Shown here piece by piece: positions 57,269 to 64,000 of a stretch of DNA of 64,000 bases. Both the position numbers and the translations under genes were made by a program. The notes beneath the pieces were generated by a model, which was not told the origin of the DNA, made no database searches, and saw nothing but the letters and a program-made list of their open reading frames with translations. Origin of the DNA: Przewalskia tangutica (lineage: Eukaryota; Streptophyta; Magnoliopsida; Solanales; Solanaceae). The stretch's first letter is position 1, and every line of letters begins with the position of its first letter. The stretch is taken from positions 36,680,446 through 36,744,445 of the forward strand of contig CM056724.1 in the NCBI GenBank assembly GCA_029844215.1. The letters are read 5' to 3'.

Positions 57269-60200
57269 TGTCGTGCCCTTTTCCGACCGCGGCATTTTTT
57301 AAAGTGAATCTCCTGCTTAAAATGCAATGTTAGAAAATAAATAATAAAATGCTAAATAGTTTAAGAGGCTTAAAGGTTTTAAAAATGCTAAAAGGATGCT
57401 AAAATTGCAAAAGATGCTAAAATTTAAAAAGGGTGCTAAAATGCTAAAGGGTTGCTAGAATGCTAAGGGTTCGCGGAGTCGCCACCTAATTAATTGGGTG
57501 AATTAGGACACCTAAATGTTTAACTAGTTTGAAGTAAAACATTAACTCCATTTTAATGGTCTGCTAAACTTAATGAGATTCTGGGTAAGGGTTCTTTATT
57601 AATCTAGAGGGAAGGGGTTAGGCACCCTCTAAGATCCGCTAACTTGCGGTTGTCCTGCCAAACCTAGGGTAATTATTATATTTAAAAATGCAAAGTAAAA
57701 GATCTTCCCGCTTAATAAAATGCTAAAAAAATGTTAAAATGTTTAAAGGTGCTTAAGTCTAAAAAGGGAAAAAAGGTGCTATATGCGAAAGAATGCTAAG
57801 AGGTGCTAAAATATTAAGGGTTAAAGACGCTTAACAAAAGTGCTAGCAATTTAAAAGTGCTGAGTGTAAACAAAGTAATGCTAGGGTGCTTAAATATTTA
57901 AAGGGTGCTAAGGGATTAATTTTAAAAGTAAAGGGTACTAAAAGTAAAGGGTATTTTAAAGGGCTCCTGCTCAAATAAAAGGTTAGACGATAAAATGCTA
58001 AAATGCTTAAAATGCTAAAAGAGGTGCTAAAAAATGCTAAAGGGTGCTAAATGCTAAAGGTATTAAACGCCAAGGAGTGATTTAAAGTGCTAACATGGCT
58101 AGAAAGTCTAAAGAATGCTAAGAGGGTGCTTTATAGACTAATTATGTGTTCATACCAAGGTTATTTATGAACTAGTTAGGTATACTGCTAGCTAAGTTAA
58201 TCTTGCTTAACCTGCGCGTAATATTATAAAAATGCTTAAGATGATTCTTTTGTTGAGAGTTTAGGAAGACATTTATTATGGGTTTAATAAGAAACAAATT
58301 GTTGATTTTATAAGGCAAGTTAAATCATTTAGATTGCTTTGGTAAAATTTAGATAATAATCGTAAAAGACGCGCAAAGTAGAAATGCGTTTCCAATTATA
58401 AATTACCTTCCCCTTATGTGTTCGAAATGCTAATTGCTCTTGGTTTCCTATTAATTACAAAGTTATAAATTACAATAACAAATAAAGTAAGATAAGGAAG
58501 AGATAAGAGAGCAAGGGATTGAAGCGGATGACCCCGTCCTATTTGTTTGTCTAGGAATGGCCGAAGAGGGACTCGATGGATGTATATGCATGCCTTACGT
58601 TTGCCACGACGAGTCTCGTTATGAGACTCTTTGTTGCTCCGGTGCGTGCCATGTAAAAAAAAAGAAAGATAAGAATTAGTATATGCCTTAATTATTCGAA
58701 TCACAAGGGAATCTACACACATGATCTAAGCTTATACACAACTAGCACATAAAATGTATAAGTCGATTAGTAGGCGAGGTCACTCTTTAATGTGATTAGC
58801 AAACAGATGCTAGCGCACGATGAAATCTGATGAGGTTGGAGAATATTCTTATGGTTCACATAGTGATGTATTTGAGCATTAACAATCAGATGCATATAGT
58901 AAGAGTAGATCAAATTCCTTATCAGCATGTCTTATAGTAATAACTTGATGTCACGAGGCCATCGACGACACACAGTGGGCAGTTAGGCCAAACAAAGCAA
59001 ATATTCCTCCAAACAGGGGAATTGCAAATACACAGAGATTGTAGAATGGTCATGGCATAGCATAGCTTAAAATATAAATAGAGATGGATAGGAAATCGAG
59101 TACCAAACCTGCATGTTTCCAGTTTATTCGAAAACAGTGGATGAGCATTTTTTTTTTGAGATGAAATATGAACATATAGGCCTATTTCTATGGTTTAGAT
59201 TTTCAGCGCAGGGAAGTATTCACTTAGAAAATAATGGGCTGATTTAATGAGCATGCTAGACCTTTGACAACCAAACAAACCATTCCAAATAATATTTAAG
59301 TTAACGAAACCCAATTATGTGTTGCAGGGGGGGGGAACATATTCACAGAGGGCTCGCCTAAGCTAAAACAGATTTCCTAAGGTAGTGACCACAAGGTTTG
59401 AGTCAAGCACATGTATTGGTAATATGCTTTCAGGTAATCTCACGATAGTATATAAAATCATGCTAGAAACAAACAGGGACAAGTATCACATTGATTTATA
59501 TCACCTAAGGCTAGATGAACTTTGATAGGCATATTAGGATCTTTGCCCTGGTTTGAATAATATACAATCTGATCCATAATCACATATTGACTATCCAAGC
59601 TTACAAGTTTCGGATATTAGTTTAAGGGAAGACATTCAGTATCTCCCTACCAGACTAACTGATTACGACCCGATACAAACTAATGCACTTAGCTTATGAC
59701 AAACACAGGCATATAACATTGACTTCTTGGCTAAGCATATCAGACCAAAAACCCAAACACAAGCAGTAGCCAACAATAAAATCCTGAATAATTCAAGAAC
59801 AAAGTCAAACCAGTAACCCATAAGCATCAGACTTAACAGATTAATATTACAGCACATATCAGGCAACGTGATGGGATTAATAAACATCGATCCTAACTAA
59901 TAATTCCAAATCGACACCTGCTTGGATAAGCTACGACATATCAAACATGATCTGATAATGTCAGCAAACACAGTCGAAGCATACATAACAGGAAAACAGA
60001 CATCTTCACACAAAGAAACGAAATTTGAAAGGGAGATGAATTTACCTTCTCCGGACAGCGACCCGGGGCAGCGTATCAAGTCGTCGGTCCACTCGACGGG
60101 TTTTGGGTTTGCGATGCGAATAGAAGGGCAATGGTTGTTTGCTGATTTTTTTTGGGCTGGAATTGAGAGAAGGGTTCGACTGATGCTAAGGGGGATGTCG

Positions 60201-61444
60201 AATCGATGCCTGCTGACTTCCCCAACTGAGCTCTGTGTTCGACTGCTGCTGAGGAGTGTCCTCGTCGATGCTATGGGTCTCCTGTCTTGCTCCTAAATTG
60301 CTATGTTGCTATTGGACTCCTCTGAGCCCTGCCTTACTCTGTTCACTCTCTTATTGTCTGTGTTGTTTCCCCCCCTTAAACCTTTTGCATGCGCCTTATA
60401 TAGCCATTCTTCGGGTTCCTCATTAGGTAAGTAGTAAGGGCTGATATTAACGCGATTTGGTGCTGAGATTTCGAAAAGATTTGGGTAGATTCGATTGATA
60501 ATTGGGTGCTGGTTTATGGTAAGAAATCACTGAAGACGTGTGTGCGAGTAAAGGAAAGGAAAGTCGGTTGATTACGCCGATTCTCAGCGAGAATCACTAC
60601 CGGCGATGAAGGCGGCGATTGAGAACTTAGGGTTTCGTTTTTTTACGGTTTCGTTGTGGGCGGAAGGGTAGGTGAAGAGGTGAGACTCTTGGCCAGTGGT
60701 GAGCGATTTAAGGTGTGGGGCGGGTTGGGCTTTGCGGGTCGCGGACGATCTGGGCCAGGCGGTAGTGGGCTGGGTAGAAATAGGTTAGTATTAAATTAGT
60801 TTTAAGTAGGTATTTAATTTTAGGAGTTAATTAGTTTAATTAATAGTTTTAGGCTTTTAATTAGTGACAAAGTAATTAATTAATTGTGATTAAATTATCT
60901 AATTGTTATAAAATAAATGCGGGTGTGTTATTTAATTAATGCTTAATGCTTTAGAATGCGGCGCTATTAAAATCTTATTATTGTATTATTGCGAAGTTAA
61001 ATTAAAATTGAATTTAGGTTAAATTATTTAAATGTCAACTGCGAGTATGATATTTAAAAATTATTTAAAGCTTTATAAACGCGACGCTATTAAATGCATG
61101 TATTAAAATTGATTTTGAATTACAAATGATTATGAAATTCTCTTGCGTATTAATAAATGCGGCTATGCTACTTGACGCGACGTCATTGCTAAATTATTTA
61201 TTTTATGTATTCATTAATTATTTAAGAATTACGACAGAGCTTGAAATCAATTAACGCGGACGCGGGACTCTAAGTGCTTGAAACTCTACGTAAGATGTGA
61301 TGCCATTATTAAATTATTTATTTATGCCTGTATTTATGTTTTATTCGCTGCATTTTATTATAAAAATCCCTAAAATTATTTTACAAAATTAGTGCAATTT
61401 TGTAGTTAATGACAGGACGAGAGGGTCAAAATTGGGTGTCAACA
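57269..61444 (-). mobile_element. E8: solo LTR of a Tat/Ogre-like element
   Basis: 4176 bp bounded by perfect duplication ATGAG (57264-57268, 61445-61449). On the minus strand it starts TGTTGACACCCAATTTTGACC and ends GGGCACGACA. No internal sequence or second LTR. This is what unequal recombination between two LTRs leaves. It shares with E3 the LTR start and a conserved block near 57475-57670. It has a TATA box, a TGCTAAA-rich low-complexity part (57340-58100) and no protein. The ORF at 59922-60296 is antisense to the LTR and matches nothing. Confidence 0.88.
60394..60403 (-). promoter_or_regulatory. TATA box of E8 LTR
   Basis: Minus strand GGCTATATAAGGCG, strong TATA box ~1.04 kb into the LTR. 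About 350 nt downstream lies donor-like GAGAAG|GTAAATTC (~60046). Confidence 0.65.
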
Positions 61445-61449
61445 ATGAG

Positions 61450-62751
61450 TTTAGTCATACAATGGAAATAGTAAAAATCTTGTTAATATAAATATAGCAA
61501 TATGGATGTCCTTAGATTGGTATTATAATGTAGTTCACATATTTTCAAAACTTTAATCGTTCAGAGGCTCTACGCAAGGGGAAGGCATTGGTTTGATTGT
61601 TCGTGGCACCCGCTCGACATTGAGGTATGTTACGGTTTACTTTAGTTAGACTATGATTAGAGAATCGTAAGTAGTTGTAGGAAGTGATGGGGATAGCATA
61701 ATAGGCCTTTGGTATGAATTGGAGATAAATTACATTTACGTTGGTTCCGTCAGCTGTTATGTGGGCTTGTCTCCATATGTGTTATTTTTTGTGATTATCA
61801 CCTGATTTGACTTGTACTTGTTGATTGTATATTGGTGACACGTGTTGAGACTTGATATCATTCCTGACATACTTTTCATATTATTTTGTGATGATGGTGA
61901 GGTGAGAGACTGGGAGTAATTGATTGTCTCCGAGGTTTCTGCCGGAGATTGAGCGTGATTGATAGCCTCTGAGGTTTCTGTCGGAGAGCGGGAATGATAG
62001 CCTCCGAGATTTCTGCCGGAGAGCGGGAGTGATAGCCTCCGAGGTTTCTGCCGGAGAGCGGGAGTGATAGCCTCCGAGGTTTCTGCTGGAGAGCGGGAGT
62101 GATAGCCTACGAGGTTTCTACCGGAGAGCGGGAGTGAGAGAGGTGACATTGCATTCATCCACTCATATTTTGACTGATCATTTCGTGAATTATATCTGTC
62201 TTGGTTGATTTCATGATTTCTTTACACTTTGCTTGTATATGATACGTGACCATGCCTGATTGCTCTATGTGCTACTTGTTGGTTTCAACTTCTTCATGTG
62301 TTATCTTATCACTGTCGGCCTATGATGCTTACCGATACTAGTGTTGTCTCGATACTACTCTTCGCACTTTGCCGAGTGCAGAGTACGATCCGAGTTTCGC
62401 CACGCCGTGGATCGATTCGAGGTGGACATCTTCTAGTCATTCAGGGTGAACTACTTGGTCGTCCGGGGCCCCTGAAGGGCTTCTTAGTTAATTCAATTTT
62501 TCTTTGGTTATTGACAGACAGTATGTAGCCTTCGGACATTCTTTCAGACTTCTATTTTTCAGATTTGTTAGTGCTCTTGTATCCTTTTGACCAGATTTTG
62601 GGGAATGTCGTAATCATTTAAGTATTAAGACTTTATAACTTTTTTTTCTTTATTTATTTTACCGTTGATTTAACTTGTTATTGAGAATATGGTTCGCCTA
62701 CTCGGGGGAATAGGGTAGATGTCATCACGACTCGTGAATTGGATCGTGACA
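61450..62751 (+). repeat. E7 3' LTR, second segment
   Basis: Resumes at TTTAGTCATACAATGG exactly where the 5' LTR continues. Contains the six-unit 35-bp array and ends GATCGTGACA. Confidence 0.9.
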
Positions 62752-62756
62752 GTACC

Positions 62757-63319
62757 GCAGAGGGGGCTGTGCCAGATAAAGCACCAGGCCTTGTACACCA
62801 TCCCAGTTTCTAACTCGAGATAGTTCACATGGCATCTATCCATAATAATTAATTCGTATTTCTAATAATGTTTAGCCATAAACTAGTTGTTGGGAAACGA
62901 CCAATCTTGCAATTTAAGTATTTAACTACTGGACAACAGTCAAAATTTTCAGATGATAAATTATCTTCTAGACGTGATCGCTACCGAACGCACGCTACCA
63001 CCTACACAAACTAGATTTCCATACCTTCACCATTAATTCACATCATTTAATAAATTAATTAAGTATCTAACCAAGATGGTAATCATTTACTAACAATTAG
63101 TATATCAAAATATTCATTTAAATCTCTTGCTCAAATTCCAAACTAGACCATGAACCATCTAAGAGAATTACAAAAGAGTTAGAAGTCGGGTGTATAAAAC
63201 CAAAAGAAATAAATGATTGACTCTTTTGATAGCCTCCACAAACAATGGGTAGCTCACCTCAACAATTGGATTAACTAGCGAACTCGTCAGCTACTAGGTT
63301 TGCCGTTACTAATAGTATA
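62757..63319. other. Unassigned AT-rich flank right of E7
   Basis: The right-hand continuation of the sequence that received E7. I see no gene, RNA or repeat that I can name. Confidence 0.4.
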
Positions 63320-64000
63320 TGTTGGGTCCCGGGGTATACTATGAAACAGTAAAATAACAAAAGTAAAATAGATTGAATGCTAATACAGTTTGCAAATGTC
63401 AGCGATAATATCGTCTGACACAAATGACAACACTTCAATAAAACAGAAAAACTTTAAGAGTAAATGAAGCGGAAATATAAAGAACACAAAGGTTTAATAT
63501 TTACATAGGTTATATTGATTATATAACCTATGACAGTCAATAATCGAATGTATTGTATATATTTATATACAATTGAATAAATTCCTTCTTTTACAATATT
63601 ACAAGATAATACAAAAGGAATTACAAAGTTGAAGACGCAAATGACATCTGCCTGAAAAATCTAACAAAATAGACATAGACTACATCTCATTACAATTGCT
63701 TCAATAAAGAACAAATCTAGAATTTGGACAGCAATTATAATGTTGGACATAATGTTGTCGACACGCTCAAGCAACACTTGTGATCCTGTTTTCTGATGAA
63801 TATATCGGAGAGCTCTCTTGATATTTCTTTCTAACTTTTTCTAGATATCGATTCACTGATGCATCCTCTCTATTTATAGTAGAGTGTCTTCCTTGAAAAG
63901 CTCATTGAATTGTTGTAGAGGTTGAGGGAAAGGTGGACAGACGATAAGGTTTGTTGGAGAAGATTGTGGAGCAAGATCATCTAACTTCTTGGACTTTTTC
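63320..64000 (-). repeat. Probable LTR fragment running off the right edge
   Basis: Minus strand: TATA box TATAAATAGAG (63868-63878) followed by ~550 bp and an end CCCGGGACCCAACA at 63320. No PBS follows the end on the left, so it would be a 3' or solo LTR. The other end is outside the window; class unknown. Confidence 0.35.

Larger units (their letters stand above)
52660..62751 (+). mobile_element. E7: non-autonomous Ty3/gypsy-type LTR element with protease remnant, interrupted by E8
   Basis: Plus strand with perfect duplication GTACC (52655-52659, 62752-62756). LTRs 52660-55058 (2399 bp) and 56139-62751 (~2430 bp without E8). LTR start TGTAACGACCCG, end CGTGACA (CGTGAAA in the 5' copy). 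The interior of ~1.08 kb has a full PBS and a piece of protease only. There is no clear polypurine tract before the 3' LTR (GATTGGTATCTAA). Confidence 0.9.

Noticed and set aside
59922..60296. 124-codon plus-strand ORF as a gene
   Set aside because: It lies antisense within the E8 solo LTR, has no domain I know and its composition is not protein-like.

Overview
The window looks like heterochromatic, repeat-packed DNA of a dicot plant. I would guess an asterid, probably Solanaceae, because the chromovirus LTR types look familiar from that family; this rests on memory, not a search. I see no intact cellular gene, rRNA, tRNA or CRISPR array. Almost everything is LTR retrotransposon sequence inserted into other LTR retrotransposons. 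I use working names E0-E8.

Layout. The oldest visible layer is a degraded pogo/CENP-B-like (DDE_1) transposase pseudogene at 51298-52253. It is cut at its 5' side by a 52-bp LTR stub (E0, ending 51297), into which E1 inserted. E1 is a minus-strand, gag-only Ty3/gypsy chromovirus relative: 5' LTR 47356-51245, gag in three pieces, 3' end beyond the left edge. E1 was hit three times. E2 (26111-46499, minus) is a Tekay-like chromovirus with gag, protease, RT, RNase H, integrase and chromodomain. E3 (16618-26006, minus, TSD CCTGT) is a Tat/Ogre-like element with 2.2-kb LTRs and no gag-pol. E4 (before 1 to 15263, plus) is a chromovirus derivative with no coding region. E2 in turn carries E6 (30151-40026, minus), with 4.0-kb LTRs and a degraded gag. 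E4 carries E5 (2938-12653, minus, TSD GGAAT), of the same family, with 4.25-kb LTRs and a 1.2-kb non-coding interior. On the right, E7 (52660-62751, plus, TSD GTACC) has 2.4-kb LTRs and only a protease remnant; its 3' LTR holds E8 (57269-61444, minus, TSD ATGAG), a 4.2-kb Tat/Ogre-type solo LTR. The last 680 bases are probably part of another minus-strand LTR.

How the parts relate. Only E2 has a recognisable full set of proteins, and it is damaged (frameshifts; one RT catalytic Asp reads as Asn). E1, E4, E5 and E6 keep the cis signals of the same system and would depend on proteins made elsewhere. These signals are TG..CA LTR ends, an initiator-tRNA-Met-type primer site, a hairpin about 50 nt after it with a self-complementary loop, a 185-195 nt leader before gag where gag exists, a hairpin with an AGGA-type loop just before the polypurine tract, and conserved AG|GTA sites inside the LTRs. 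The most interesting material is this shared set of RNA-level signals. It includes a possible spliced mini-exon inside the LTR and a dimerisation-like hairpin whose stem covaries between elements.

Caution on quality. Paired LTRs of the same insertion agree well in AT-rich parts but differ by small indels at CTG/CAG/CCGG-like sites and in homopolymers. This suggests consensus errors of a long-read assembly, so some frameshifts may not be real.
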